Of a DNA stretch of 64,000 bases, positions 1 through 9,646 are shown one piece after another. Position 1 is the first letter of the stretch; every line of letters starts with the position of its first letter. The notes beneath the pieces are model-generated. The model was given only the letters and a program-made list of their open reading frames with translations, was not told the DNA's origin and ran no database searches. The stretch is from JAFGDI01 sp963667715 (GTDB lineage: Bacteria > Planctomycetota > Phycisphaerae > Sedimentisphaerales > SM23-30): contig OY763926.1 of NCBI GenBank assembly GCA_963667715.1, positions 2,356,001-2,420,000 of the forward strand, written 5' to 3'. Made by a program: the position numbers and the translations under genes.

Positions 1-1064
1 TCATCCTGAGTGTAATTTATGCCAAAGTTTTTTTGGATATAGTCAGTTAGCGGGTGAACCTGGAAAGAGAGATTACCGCCGTCAATGGTATCCAGGAAAT
101 CGAAACGAATTGGGAACTCAGCACCGAAACGGGCATATACCTTTTCGCCAAGGAGCTGTTTAGGCTGATAGAAAACGACATTGATGGATGGTACTTCCAT
201 GAGAGTGTCGCCGAATTTTAGCAATAGGCTGTTTTCTTCAGGGACGCAGTCAAAACACCAGCCATAATTGTCTGATTTCGGGTCAAGATCGCAGACACGT
301 TTCATCCATTGGCCGCCCCAAGGGGCAGGGTCAAAGAAAGGCAGAACACGAAACGGCTGGCTGGCGGCGAGTTGTAGGCCGAGTCGCACAGAATCGCCGT
401 CTGCAAAACGAGGCTGGCCGGGGATGTTAGTATCTAAAACATAATCCCAATGGTCTATGAGCTCTCGTTTGAGACGATCGCAAACCCGCCAATCAGTGAA
501 GAAGGCTCTTTTATACTGTAACGACCATTTCAGCTCGCTGTTATCTACGCCCAGATTAGATATTTCATTGCGTCGCATGCGTAACTGTGCTTCCCAGCGA
601 GCCATATCGGCATAAACAAGAGTGTCGGCTTCAGCCAGTAAGCTGGCACCGCAACCAATAACAACGATAAGGCCGCTATTGCACTGCTGTATTGTCGTTC
701 TTATAAGCTGAGACTTTTGCTCGTCCATAAAGTCAGCCATTTGGAGATTGGTGATCCAGCCAAAGATAGGGTCATCACCACCGTTAAAAGGCGCTACTTT
801 TTGATCAATTTCAGAGGGTGAGCAGAAAGCATCACTGCTAAGAATAGTCATATCCGGTTTAAGATGTTCATTAACGGCATCGGCGATCTCGGAGACATGT
901 ACTCCGGTATAACATTCAATAGCAATAACGTGCCGGGCAGAGCTGCTGGCAAGATATTCTTGTCTAAGAATATCGCAAGTGCTTTCCCAGCCGGAGATAC
1001 AGCTATTGTCTCTACCGGTAACCTGAACAAATGGAGTTTTATTAAAGTTTGGCTGCAAATTCAT
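1..1064 (-). CDS. class I mannose-6-phosphate isomerase-like protein (3' end outside window)
   Basis: Partial gene running off the left edge; 354 residues are visible from an ATG at 1064. The C-terminal visible part carries the type I phosphomannose isomerase signature around GGNLSFQVHP, whose Gln and His would bind the catalytic metal, preceded by PFFDPAPWGGQWMK. The first ~150 residues form a separate domain of unknown role. Family knowledge: interconversion of mannose-6-phosphate and fructose-6-phosphate in the cytoplasm. The start overlaps the end of the ROK kinase gene by 23 bases, so the two are probably one operon that phosphorylates and isomerises sugars, with the AraC gene opposite as likely regulator. 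Confidence 0.8.
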   Translation of the reverse strand, partial: MNLQPNFNKTPFVQVTGRDNSCISGWESTCDILRQEYLASSSARHVIAIECYTGVHVSEIADAVNEHLKPDMTILSSDAFCSPSEIDQKVAPFNGGDDPIFGWITNLQMADFMDEQKSQLIRTTIQQCNSGLIVVIGCGASLLAEADTLVYADMARWEAQLRMRRNEISNLGVDNSELKWSLQYKRAFFTDWRVCDRLKRELIDHWDYVLDTNIPGQPRFADGDSVRLGLQLAASQPFRVLPFFDPAPWGGQWMKRVCDLDPKSDNYGWCFDCVPEENSLLLKFGDTLMEVPSINVVFYQPKQLLGEKVYARFGAEFPIRFDFLDTIDGGNLSFQVHPLTDYIQKNFGINYTQD

Positions 1065-1995
1065 TCCTCATATTCCAAATCCACTGACCACCGAGTAAGG
1101 CGGCAGAATTGCCCAAAGCTGCAGGTAGGATATCAACTTCCCCCCCTGCCTGGACAGCAAAATCATTAACGAAAGTTTTAACCGCCGGGATTATCATATC
1201 TCTGCTAGACATAATCCCGCCGCCAAAGATGACACATTCAGGGTCGAAGGCCTGAATCATATTTAAGGCCATAGCACCCCAACCTTCAAAGGCATAATCT
1301 CTGAGCTTACAGGCCAGAATATCGCCCTTTTCGGCAAGCTCAAATACAAGTTTATAATCAATCTTCGATTCACAGGCCAATAAGCTCTTATCAAAGCCAG
1401 GAATAGCCTGAGCTTTATTTTGGAGAGCCCATGTTGCTATTTGAGTTTCAGTACATCCAGCAGGCATATTTATGATTCTGGGAGCGTTTAAGTGGGTAAT
1501 AGATAGACCGCCAAGATTGCCTGCCATGCCGCTGCGGCCGCGTAGCGGTTTGCCATTTAAGATAACACCAGTACCGAGACCGGTGCCAAGAGTGATCATA
1601 ACGACATTGTCTTTACCACAAGCAGCTCCGTATTGCCATTCGCCAATAAGAGCGGCCCGAGCATCATTTTCGAGTAAGAGCGGGAACTGGAATAGATCCT
1701 CAACATGCACGCAAAAATCTTCGTGAGTCGCATCGACGAACTTACCGAAAGCATGGGTTGCATATCGTAAACCTGGAGCAATAATTAATGGTAATGCCCA
1801 GACCATGCCGTCAATGCCGGCCATACTAACTCCAGCCTTATCGCAAAGGTTAGTGATATCCTGCTTAAGGGATGGTATCCAATCAGAAAACGATTGACTT
1901 GCGTAAGACTCGATCACGGAGCGAGCAAGGACAGTATCATTTTCAACCAGCCCAATTTTAATAGATGAGCCGCCAAAATCTGCTGTAATAATCAT
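1042..1995 (-). CDS. ROK-family sugar kinase
   Basis: 317-residue cytoplasmic kinase of the ROK/actin-like ATPase fold. The N-terminal phosphate loop reads ADFGGSSIKIG, a conserved ENDARAAL block follows near residue 125, and the nucleotide-binding TLGTGLGTG lies just after. The usual ROK zinc cluster CxCGxxGCxE is degenerate: only AGCTE remains, so metal binding may be lost. I chose the ATG at 1995 because the fold begins immediately after it; a TTG at 2031 would add 12 hydrophobic residues. It precedes and overlaps the isomerase-like gene, suggesting it supplies a hexose phosphate. Substrate (mannose, fructose, glucose) cannot be read from sequence. Confidence 0.85.
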   Translation of the reverse strand: MIITADFGGSSIKIGLVENDTVLARSVIESYASQSFSDWIPSLKQDITNLCDKAGVSMAGIDGMVWALPLIIAPGLRYATHAFGKFVDATHEDFCVHVEDLFQFPLLLENDARAALIGEWQYGAACGKDNVVMITLGTGLGTGVILNGKPLRGRSGMAGNLGGLSITHLNAPRIINMPAGCTETQIATWALQNKAQAIPGFDKSLLACESKIDYKLVFELAEKGDILACKLRDYAFEGWGAMALNMIQAFDPECVIFGGGIMSSRDMIIPAVKTFVNDFAVQAGGEVDILPAALGNSAALLGGQWIWNMRNEFAAKL

Positions 1996-2088
1996 AAATA
2001 CAATAATAACAAGATAGAGAAGTAATATCAATTGGGGAGAACTAGTTTATGTGGTATATATTTACTGGTATTTTTATATTAGCAGTGG

Positions 2089-2094
2089 TATAAT
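2089..2094 (+). promoter_or_regulatory. -10 box of the AraC gene, leaderless spacing
   Basis: TATAAT with six bases before the ATG at 2101, which would put the transcription start at or next to the start codon. No Shine-Dalgarno sequence is present. The -35 region is weak (TGGTAT at 2066-2071). Repeated TGGTAT-like words between 2051 and 2090 could be regulator sites in this divergent region. Confidence 0.5.
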
Positions 2095-2100
2095 ATATGC

Positions 2101-2958
2101 ATGAGTATGCAAATAAGTACAAATGAGATGCCAGTTATAGACAGGATAGGTGAATTTCCATTACTTAATGCTGTATATGACTTTACGTATCGAAACCCTA
2201 CAAATACGGTGCATTTATACGGCTATAGCGGCAAGATCAGAGTCAATAATAAGGAGTATGAATTTGCGGCTGGCGATATGACATGTATACAAGGTGGAAC
2301 ACTTTACAGCTATCATAGCGAGAAGCCGGGAAGACACTGGTGCGTGCACTTTTACGATAGTCCTGAGAGAGTTAATTCGATTGACATACCGGAATTTATC
2401 CCAACAGGTATCAATAGCTTGTTTTATCTGGAGCAGTTGAAGCTTATAAGCACCCTGTTCAATTCGTTAGGAACAAACGAAGCGACAGAACTTATGAATC
2501 TGGAAGCGAGCCATCGCCTGAAAGCATTACTGATATCGATATATAATATGGCAAACGGAAGCCAGAGGCATAGCCGGAGTGGTAAGAATTTTGCCTGGGA
2601 GACAATACTGAACTGGATAGATGAAAATCTTGATAAGCCGATCTCGACGGCAATGTTAGCGGCAAAAGCCAATATAACTGCTAATACATTATCGCAGAAG
2701 TTTAAGAAGCAGTACAATACGACGATAAGTCAGTATATATTGCGTAAGCGAATTGATAAAGCTAAATCATTGCTTACTACAACTACCCTAACAATCTATG
2801 AAGTTGGTTGTTCGGTTGGGATAAGTGATCCTCAATATTTTAATAAGCAATTTCACAAAACGGCCGGGGTGAGTCCGAGCCGATATCGGGAAGAAAATCA
2901 GGAGTACCTGAATGTTAATGCCAGGACAATGGCAACCAAAGGCGGGCAATGGAAATAG
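2101..2958 (+). CDS. AraC-family transcriptional regulator
   Basis: 285 residues. Residues ~1-110 form a cupin-like sensing domain; the C-terminal ~100 residues contain the two helix-turn-helix motifs of AraC proteins, with SKYILRKR-like text (SQYILRKRIDKAKSLL) and the second-HTH signature VGISDPQYFNKQFHKTAGVSPSRYR. Divergently transcribed from the ROK kinase/isomerase pair across a ~105-base promoter region, so it most likely senses a sugar and controls those genes. The first two ATGs (2101, 2107) are both possible; a TATAAT box six bases before 2101 suggests a leaderless message. A strong hairpin terminator follows. Confidence 0.9.
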   Translation: MSMQISTNEMPVIDRIGEFPLLNAVYDFTYRNPTNTVHLYGYSGKIRVNNKEYEFAAGDMTCIQGGTLYSYHSEKPGRHWCVHFYDSPERVNSIDIPEFIPTGINSLFYLEQLKLISTLFNSLGTNEATELMNLEASHRLKALLISIYNMANGSQRHSRSGKNFAWETILNWIDENLDKPISTAMLAAKANITANTLSQKFKKQYNTTISQYILRKRIDKAKSLLTTTTLTIYEVGCSVGISDPQYFNKQFHKTAGVSPSRYREENQEYLNVNARTMATKGGQWK

Positions 2959-2992
2959 GATTAAGGGGCAATAGCCAGAGTTTAGAAAAAAG

Positions 2993-3032
2993 AACAGCAG
3001 GTATCAATAAGAACATTGAACCTGCTGTTTTT
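2993..3032. terminator. bidirectional rho-independent terminator
   Basis: Perfect 10-bp stem AACAGCAGGT/ACCTGCTGTT (2993-3002 and 3020-3029), with an inner 5-bp stem in the loop, followed by TTTTT. An A-run on the left side gives the minus strand a T-run as well, so it can end both the AraC gene and the convergent rhamnosidase gene. Confidence 0.85.
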
Positions 3033-3053
3033 AATTGTTGATCTTGAGTGCGG

Positions 3054-3223
3054 TTTCGCACTTTTGACTGTTCAGCGTTTAACGCAAAGGCCAGAACAGG
3101 GCCTTGTGAATGAAATTCTTCGATATTTATCTCGTTTTCGAGCCAAATATCGAAAGTATATTCAATTCAGTATGTCACAGGAAGGCCCTTATTGGCGATT
3201 TCTGTGACTTGAAAAGTGCGAAA
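3054..3223. repeat. 170-bp palindromic element, MITE-like or structured RNA
   Basis: Ends are 12-bp perfect inverted repeats TTTCGCACTTTT (3054-3065) and AAAAGTGCGAAA (3212-3223). Inside are AAGGCC/GGCCTT (3087-3092, 3100-3105) and a long central hairpin (3119-3154) with 10-bp TTCGATATTT/AAATATCGAA arms around CTCG-TTTT-CGAG. This nested symmetry between two convergent genes, outside the terminator at 2993-3032, fits a miniature inverted-repeat element or a processed structured RNA. Target-site duplications were not identified. No second copy was noticed in this window. Confidence 0.55.
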
Positions 3224-3235
3224 GTTGACCTTGAA

Positions 3236-5986
3236 TTACTTCAATATTGATGAGAAAGAGTATTTGCCTGAGGCTACGTTATATATGGCATAGCCATTTT
3301 CTATTTTAATGAAAGATACGCCTTCAGCGTTTTTAGCTGGTTTGCCTGTTTCTGTGACTGAGTCAGCGTTTGCAGATGGTATACAGACCTGAGCAGAAGT
3401 ATTGGCAGGTATAGTAATGTCCCAATTAAAGGCATTGTCTGTGATCTGCCATTTACTCGCTATTTTGCCGCGAACAGAGTCAGTTGAGGCGTTAACAGAA
3501 GTTATATCACCAAAGATCAACGGTTTAAGGACAAAATATTTGAAAGCTTCGTTACCGGAAATTTCCGGGGCGAGCCTGATACCAGCAATATTCTTGTAGA
3601 ACCATGCACCAATATCGCCAAACATAATATGATTCTGAGAGTCGGCACCATTCCAGAATTCCCAGAAGGTTGTTGCACCTTTAGCGATCCAGTTTGCATA
3701 GCTTGGTTCAGTAGGATTAACGATCATCTTATAAGCGGTGTCAACCTTGCCATTATCGGCCAAAACATTAAAAATGGCTTTTGCACCGAGGATACCAGTA
3801 TCGATATGATCGCCGTTGGCGGTAATGTTTTCGAGCAGCTTATCAATAACTTTATCTTTTTCAGCGTCAGGGACAAGGCCACAGAACATAGGGAACGCCA
3901 TAGCAGTCTGGCTCTTAACAGAGTATGTGCCGTCACCATTATAGAACTTATTCTGGAAGGCTTTGTATATAGCATCAGCCTGAGCGAAATACTTATCGGC
4001 ATCTTCTTTGTGGCCGAGAATTTCTGCGGCACGAGCAGTTATAAGAGTATCAACATAGTAAAAACCTGTTGATGTTACATCGCCGGGGGTTTCGGTTTTA
4101 ACCGGGGCCCAGTCATTCAGGCCTATGGATACGATGTAATTTTCAGATTTACTGGTGAGATAGTCAACATAGCGTTTGAAACGTTCGAAATGAGTTTCCA
4201 GAATGCCAGTATCGCCAAAATAGCAATACATATTCCAAGGTATGATCAGATATGCACTATCCCAAGCGGGACCATTACCCCAGGCGTACCCCCAGCCGCC
4301 AGTTGGTACTATGCCGGGCAGCTCGCCAGAGTCACGCTGCTCATCTTTCATATCGAGCATCCATTTAGTATATCCGCCGCCATTGGCCCAGTTGTACATA
4401 GCCTGATCAGAGGCAAGATGAGCATCACCAGTCCAGCCGTTTTTCTCACGATGCGGGCAATCGGTCGGATAGCCCTGGAAATTACTACGATAGGCCCAGA
4501 GGATAGCGTGATGCATCTTATTAAGAAGCTCGTTTGAGCAACTGAACTGACCAATCTGTTTGAAGTCGGTATTGACAACTTTACCGATAATAGCGTCATC
4601 GGCAGGTTTACCGGGATATCCGGTAACTTCTACATATTGGAAGCCATAATATTCAAATCTAGGCTCATATATTTCAGTACCATCTCCTTTGAGAATATAG
4701 GTATTTTCTCCAAACTCCTTGTCACGCACATGCATTTTTATAGCTGCGAGGTCAACATTGCCGTCATCTTTGATACGCTCGCTATACCTCAGCTTGATGG
4801 TAGTACCAGCAGGGCCAGAGACTTTAAGCTGAGCCCAGCCAGCGATATTCTGGCCAAGATCATAGACGAAAACGCCTGGAGATGGCTCTGTGACGCTAAC
4901 AGGGGCAATAGAAGCTGTGACTTTCACTGGAGGTGCAACTTGAGCCCTGAGCGAGCCTCCAGGGCCGTCAGTAAGCTCTGGAGAAGCCCAGGAGCTATCA
5001 TCATAGCCAGGATTGGCCCAGCCGGTCTTTTCCTTACGAGCATCATATATTTCAGACTGCCTGATACCGTCGACGATTACGGGGCCAGTTGAAGCCTTCC
5101 AGGTATCATCACTTACAATGGTCTGAGTTGTGCCGTCGGTATACTCGATATATAGTTGAGCGAGCATTTCAGGGAACCTGCGCCATGGAGCACGGTCGAA
5201 ATCCCAAGCAGCACGAGTGAATACATTGTACCAGCCATTACCAAGCATAACACCCAGAGCATTGTCACCATTATTTATCATATGAGTGACATCATGGGCA
5301 ACGTATAAGCTGGCACGGTCATAGCGAGTAAAAGCAGGATCAAGAACATTGTCGCCAACTTTATCGCCGTTTAAGTAGCTTTCATGGAAGCCTAAACCAC
5401 AAACATAGAGGGAAGCTCGGGAAATTTCCTTATCGATAGAGAACTCTTTTCTGAAAATAGGAGATGGGGCAGTTTGCCTGTAATTGCCTTTGAGAGCAAT
5501 ATCTTCCTCTGTGCTGTAAGGTGCATGATAGCCAAGCCACTTTGCAGCCCATAGCTCAGGTGAGAGAATACCCATAGACCAGTATGAAGGTTTTGTCCAT
5601 GGAGACTTATTTCCATCTTTATCCCAAACACGCACAGCCCACCAGCACTGCTGATATGACATGAGCGGTTTACCCTGATATTTTATATACAGCGTGTTGT
5701 CAGATTGTACTTTGCCAGAATCCCATAGGTCACCGTGGCCGGAATCGGCAAGGTCAGGAGAAGAAGCAACTATAAGCTGATAGGCCGCCTGCTGCTGGTT
5801 ACGAAGCTCGGAGGATACTTTCCAAGATAATCTTGGAGAAGTAGTGTCAATACCCTCCGGTGCCTTGCGATACTCACAGGTAAGTTCATATGGTTTAATA
5901 TTACAGTAAGACTCTTTGGGCTTAGTCAGTTTAATAACTGCCAGCACAACAACAATAAGAAGAATAACCGTCAAAAGATTTTTCAT
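3236..5986 (-). CDS. secreted alpha-L-rhamnosidase, GH78
   Basis: 916 residues. A hydrophobic N-terminal segment (LLTVILLIVVVLAV) is a signal peptide or membrane anchor. It is followed by a fibronectin-like domain (SPRLSWKV), the N-terminal beta domains of GH78, and the (alpha/alpha)6 barrel near residues 470-830 with the hallmark YPTDCPHREKNGWTGD, which carries the general-acid region. Family role: removes terminal alpha-L-rhamnose from pectic or bacterial glycans, here outside the cytoplasm. ATGs at 6004, 5995 and 5986 are in frame; 5986 places the signal segment at the terminus, with GGAG 12 bases upstream. The next gene upstream is a GH38 mannosidase, but a terminator separates them. Confidence 0.92.
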   Translation of the reverse strand: MKNLLTVILLIVVVLAVIKLTKPKESYCNIKPYELTCEYRKAPEGIDTTSPRLSWKVSSELRNQQQAAYQLIVASSPDLADSGHGDLWDSGKVQSDNTLYIKYQGKPLMSYQQCWWAVRVWDKDGNKSPWTKPSYWSMGILSPELWAAKWLGYHAPYSTEEDIALKGNYRQTAPSPIFRKEFSIDKEISRASLYVCGLGFHESYLNGDKVGDNVLDPAFTRYDRASLYVAHDVTHMINNGDNALGVMLGNGWYNVFTRAAWDFDRAPWRRFPEMLAQLYIEYTDGTTQTIVSDDTWKASTGPVIVDGIRQSEIYDARKEKTGWANPGYDDSSWASPELTDGPGGSLRAQVAPPVKVTASIAPVSVTEPSPGVFVYDLGQNIAGWAQLKVSGPAGTTIKLRYSERIKDDGNVDLAAIKMHVRDKEFGENTYILKGDGTEIYEPRFEYYGFQYVEVTGYPGKPADDAIIGKVVNTDFKQIGQFSCSNELLNKMHHAILWAYRSNFQGYPTDCPHREKNGWTGDAHLASDQAMYNWANGGGYTKWMLDMKDEQRDSGELPGIVPTGGWGYAWGNGPAWDSAYLIIPWNMYCYFGDTGILETHFERFKRYVDYLTSKSENYIVSIGLNDWAPVKTETPGDVTSTGFYYVDTLITARAAEILGHKEDADKYFAQADAIYKAFQNKFYNGDGTYSVKSQTAMAFPMFCGLVPDAEKDKVIDKLLENITANGDHIDTGILGAKAIFNVLADNGKVDTAYKMIVNPTEPSYANWIAKGATTFWEFWNGADSQNHIMFGDIGAWFYKNIAGIRLAPEISGNEAFKYFVLKPLIFGDITSVNASTDSVRGKIASKWQITDNAFNWDITIPANTSAQVCIPSANADSVTETGKPAKNAEGVSFIKIENGYAIYNVASGKYSFSSILK

Positions 5987-6107
5987 AATTAACATTTGCT
6001 CCATTTAATATTAGTTCTATCGCGGTTTAGCCAAGAGAGGCAAATCGTTCAATTAGAGTAATTATAATAGAATAGTGAGCAAATGGAAATATTTTATGCC
6101 ATAGAAA

Positions 6108-6145
6108 AAGCTCGGAAACACCACAATGCGGGCATTTCCGAGCTT
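6108..6145 (-). terminator. rho-independent terminator of the GH38 gene
   Basis: Perfect 11-bp stem AAGCTCGGAAA/TTTCCGAGCTT around a 16-base loop. Read on the minus strand it is followed by TTTTTC, 60 bases after the mannosidase stop. Confidence 0.85.
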
Positions 6146-6205
6146 ATAAAAGCAATCATTAAAAGCTTAGTTGCACTATTGTCAACTCAAAATAGAATTG
6201 GCAAA

Positions 6206-9200
6206 TTAGTTTTCAGCTTTTGCAACAGGAGCAGCAACAACAGTTGGAGCTCTGTCAGTGAAATCATCATATAGAGGCTGAACAGGAGTAACAGCGTCAA
6301 TTTGATTATTTGATGCAGTAATTGCGAAGACTTTAACAGCCTGATTGTCAGGAAGAGTGATACTCTTGCAACCAGCTGGAACATCTATCGCATACTTAAA
6401 CATATAGCTAAAGCGGTAAGCTTCGTTTGCATCTTTGCTGTGGATGTGTTTGCTAAACCAGGCAACAGGAGCACGTTTGATATAACCAGTCTCAATTGAC
6501 TTAAGTGTATATTTTCCGCCATAGCTTACAGCAGGACATTCTTCATTAAAAATTCTGTTTTCCCACTGGCCGATATAGCCTCTCCAAGCCTGAATATTCA
6601 GGTTGCTCTGCTTTTTGCCAAGAGTAAATACAGCGTCGGTATCACTATCAGCTGCAGCAAGGATATAAACACGGTTATAATCACCCTTAGGCAGCTTGAT
6701 CTCCTGGCCGGCACATGCAACAGCATTTGCTGCGTTAGCATAGCCAAGTTTGAACTCTACACCTTCGCTAATAACAGTTTCAGGTAGAAGTTCAGCGGCA
6801 TAAGAAAGATCGTCTGCCATCATACCACTGCTGCGGTCGCTATCAGTAGAGATAACGTCAACATTATAATCAAGAGCAACAATAGTGTTTTCAGGAGCAG
6901 AAACCATTTCCTTCTTTGAAGGATCTTTTAGCTTGAGAGCAAAGGTGTGTAGAGAGTATGGAGTGGCATCAAAGACAAGCTTGCCGCCCTTAACCCTTGC
7001 ATCACCAATACGATATTCCTGACCATTAACTTCGTAGGCAGATTCAATACCATTGGCAACATCAAGAGTAACAGCCTTTGCAGGGTTACCAGTGAGTTCC
7101 TGAACACGAACGATAACAGTATCATCATCTCTCTCGGCCTTTTTGATAGCACGAATATCGAGCTGATCAGTATTCAAAGTGGCGAATGAGAATGACTTGC
7201 CAAGCTTACCTTTATTTTCAGGAGTTTCAAAGGCAACCATAGGCTGGTTCAGGCCAAGAGCCTGCCATTCAGGGAGAGCCTTCTGCCATGAGCCTTTATG
7301 GCCGTAGATGGCATATTTCACTTCATGTCTACCCCAGTCCTGAGTACCCTGTTCCATGTAGTTTCTGTCTACATCAACATCAGGAGTATAAAGGAGAGTG
7401 AGCCTGATAACGTTATCAGAAGGCTTGTCAGAACCAAACTTACAGTCATTCATGATACTAACGCCGTAGTCACCGCTGGCGTCAGTAAGATCGAACCACT
7501 GGTAGAATGGAACTTCATATTTCTTTTCATCATTATTAGCTCTCTGGATAGTACCGAGACCAAGATTATAGGTAGCCAGGTTATTAGCAACAGAAAGCGG
7601 GAACTCAGCCTTAAGAGCGTGTCCAGGAGTCTGCCAGTCGATAACATTGCTGATATCAACCTTGCTGCCAGCATCGCCACAGCTAAGACTGATAGTCTGA
7701 GCAAAAGTAGAGTTGCGAGTTGTGCGAGTAACTTCAATAGCCACACGAACAGGACCATTTTCAACAACTTTGATGACAGCCGGGCCGTCAACATAGCCAG
7801 CTGGTGCTTTCTGCTGGTCTGCCCAATCCATATTCCATGCAGGCCAATGCTGAGGTTTTTCGTGCATGAAAGCAAGACGAGCCGGAGAAGCAAGAAGCTC
7901 TTTAGAAGCTTTTTTATCGAATACAGATTCAATATCACCAGCATTGTTAATTACAACCTTATAGTAGGCATTTTCAAGAGTATTGCCTTCTACGACCAGC
8001 CCAGTATTAAACTTGCCTGGTTTCTTAGCGTTGCGAATATCATAAGCGGCATAACCGACAGCAGGCACATCAGCCAGGAACAATACATTCAGAGTATTGC
8101 CATCAGTAGAAACAACCTGAGATGGAACAGCCTTGCCATTAGGGCCGACAACAACAACGTTTTCAGGACAGTTTTTATCATATTTTACAGAAGCACTAAC
8201 AACAGACTCACGAGCGATGGCAAGAGGATTGTAAACTACAACAGGCTTGCCTTTGGCACGAGTATCCATAGCATTAACAACAGCACCCGTAGAACCAGAA
8301 AGAGTTTCAGCAAACAGATTCATGGCCAGTACTTCATCATTCCATGAGAATTCGTAAGCACGAGGTATAGAAGTACCAGGAAGAATGTCGTGGAACTGGC
8401 TGCTAAGAACGCGTTTCCATGCAGCGTCAAGCTTTGACTTTGGATATGCGATAGCACCAAGCCAATCAGCGGCAACAGCGGCACGTTCAGCAGAATCTGC
8501 CAGTAATTCATTTTTGCGATTCCATCTTTTAATATAGCCTTGAGAAGTGATAGAACCTGAAGAATGTTCAGTGAGTAGGAAGTCACCTTCGTAGGTAGGG
8601 AGCTTTTCGCGAATTTCAGGAGTTATGTCCTTGTAAAGCTGATCAGTAGAAGCCAGATAAACTTCGTATTTACCATCGCCCTTCTTGACACAGTCAGTAT
8701 AGTTAATAACGTCCTTTTCTCTTGGAGCACCACCCATATCGCCAACACCATAGTAGTGATATTCAGCGAACAGGCCGTATTTTTCACCATTTTCGTCGAT
8801 ACGTTTAGCCCAACCTTCATCATCGTCAGCTTTTTCTTTAATAGATCCGCCGTAGCTGCCAGGATTTAAGGCAACGATAAGGTCTTTGCCATCTGGGCCC
8901 TGCCATTTACCAATACTAAAAGGGATACCAACAGCACTACCCCAGGTAAGTTTTTGAGTAGAGAAGCCGTCAAGGCCACAATGAGCCCAAACAGAAGGAG
9001 TATGAGCCATAAACCCAAAACAGTCTGGGAGAATATAGTCGCTACTCATTTTGCCAAACTCTTCACGGAAATATTCATTACCAAGAAGTACCTGCCTGAT
9101 AGCAGATTCAACAGAAATGCCAAGAGCGTCATTTTCATCTACACTCGATCCAGAAACGAACCATCGACCTTCCTTGATATACTTTTTGACCTTTTCATAC

Positions 9201-9493
9201 TGTTCTGGATAGTATTCCTTCATCATTTCATATCTGGTAGACCCAGTGAAATTAAACGTGTAATCAGGATACTTTTCTAGAAGAGCAATATTGTCATCTA
9301 AAGTAGCCTTGATATAATCGTTGATAGTGGTTTGATAGTCCCAGCGCCACTGGGTATCAAGATGAGCATAGCCAATTGCATAAAGCACCTTTTCTTTAGA
9401 AAGGTCATGCTCTGATTTTTCAGTATACATTCCTGCCATAAGTGTACTCGCTAAAAGTATCGGGGTAATAAAAAACAATCCTCTAATTTTCAC
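6206..9493 (-). CDS. secreted alpha-mannosidase, GH38
   Basis: 1095 residues with a signal peptide (residues 1-~21). The GH38 catalytic domain begins with YAIGYAHLDTQWRWD (zinc-binding His44/Asp46) and has the nucleophile Asp157 in LPDCFGF. The middle and C-terminal beta-sandwich domains typical of retaining mannosidases follow, ending in an alanine-rich tail. Family role: hydrolysis of terminal alpha-mannosides, e.g. of glycoproteins or algal glycans. The start is GTG, supported by AAGGAG six bases upstream. It stands as its own transcription unit: a good promoter with an overlapping operator lies ~125 bases upstream and a strong terminator downstream. Confidence 0.93.
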   Translation of the reverse strand: MKIRGLFFITPILLASTLMAGMYTEKSEHDLSKEKVLYAIGYAHLDTQWRWDYQTTINDYIKATLDDNIALLEKYPDYTFNFTGSTRYEMMKEYYPEQYEKVKKYIKEGRWFVSGSSVDENDALGISVESAIRQVLLGNEYFREEFGKMSSDYILPDCFGFMAHTPSVWAHCGLDGFSTQKLTWGSAVGIPFSIGKWQGPDGKDLIVALNPGSYGGSIKEKADDDEGWAKRIDENGEKYGLFAEYHYYGVGDMGGAPREKDVINYTDCVKKGDGKYEVYLASTDQLYKDITPEIREKLPTYEGDFLLTEHSSGSITSQGYIKRWNRKNELLADSAERAAVAADWLGAIAYPKSKLDAAWKRVLSSQFHDILPGTSIPRAYEFSWNDEVLAMNLFAETLSGSTGAVVNAMDTRAKGKPVVVYNPLAIARESVVSASVKYDKNCPENVVVVGPNGKAVPSQVVSTDGNTLNVLFLADVPAVGYAAYDIRNAKKPGKFNTGLVVEGNTLENAYYKVVINNAGDIESVFDKKASKELLASPARLAFMHEKPQHWPAWNMDWADQQKAPAGYVDGPAVIKVVENGPVRVAIEVTRTTRNSTFAQTISLSCGDAGSKVDISNVIDWQTPGHALKAEFPLSVANNLATYNLGLGTIQRANNDEKKYEVPFYQWFDLTDASGDYGVSIMNDCKFGSDKPSDNVIRLTLLYTPDVDVDRNYMEQGTQDWGRHEVKYAIYGHKGSWQKALPEWQALGLNQPMVAFETPENKGKLGKSFSFATLNTDQLDIRAIKKAERDDDTVIVRVQELTGNPAKAVTLDVANGIESAYEVNGQEYRIGDARVKGGKLVFDATPYSLHTFALKLKDPSKKEMVSAPENTIVALDYNVDVISTDSDRSSGMMADDLSYAAELLPETVISEGVEFKLGYANAANAVACAGQEIKLPKGDYNRVYILAAADSDTDAVFTLGKKQSNLNIQAWRGYIGQWENRIFNEECPAVSYGGKYTLKSIETGYIKRAPVAWFSKHIHSKDANEAYRFSYMFKYAIDVPAGCKSITLPDNQAVKVFAITASNNQIDAVTPVQPLYDDFTDRAPTVVAAPVAKAEN

Positions 9494-9603
9494 AGTTAAC
9501 TCCTTACAAAATGTTCAGTAAAATATCGGATTCTACGTCAAGTCGGGTTTTGGCAATTTAAGCGCAGCATATTAGCACAGCCAAATTATAATAATAAACA
9601 ATA

Positions 9604-9646
9604 AACGTACCAAACGCTTATAGGTTGATACGTTGCGCATTGTCAA
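9604..9646 (-). promoter_or_regulatory. mannosidase promoter with overlapping operator dyad
   Basis: Read on the minus strand: TTGACA (9646-9641), 18-base spacer, TATAAG (9622-9617). Superimposed is a dyad AACGTACCAA/TTGATACGTT (9604-9613 and 9625-9634; 9 of 10 positions match; 11-base spacer) centred on the -10 box. A repressor bound there would block transcription. LacI-like binding is an inference. Confidence 0.6.

Noticed and set aside
3016..3207. 63-codon frame between AraC and rhamnosidase genes
   Set aside because: Starts inside the terminator and covers the palindromic element; symmetry of the DNA explains the frame better than coding.
7298..8347. Long plus-strand reading frame (349 codons) inside the mannosidase gene
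   Set aside because: Exact antisense shadow of GH38; low-complexity Ser/Ile/Asn-rich translation, no ribosome site.
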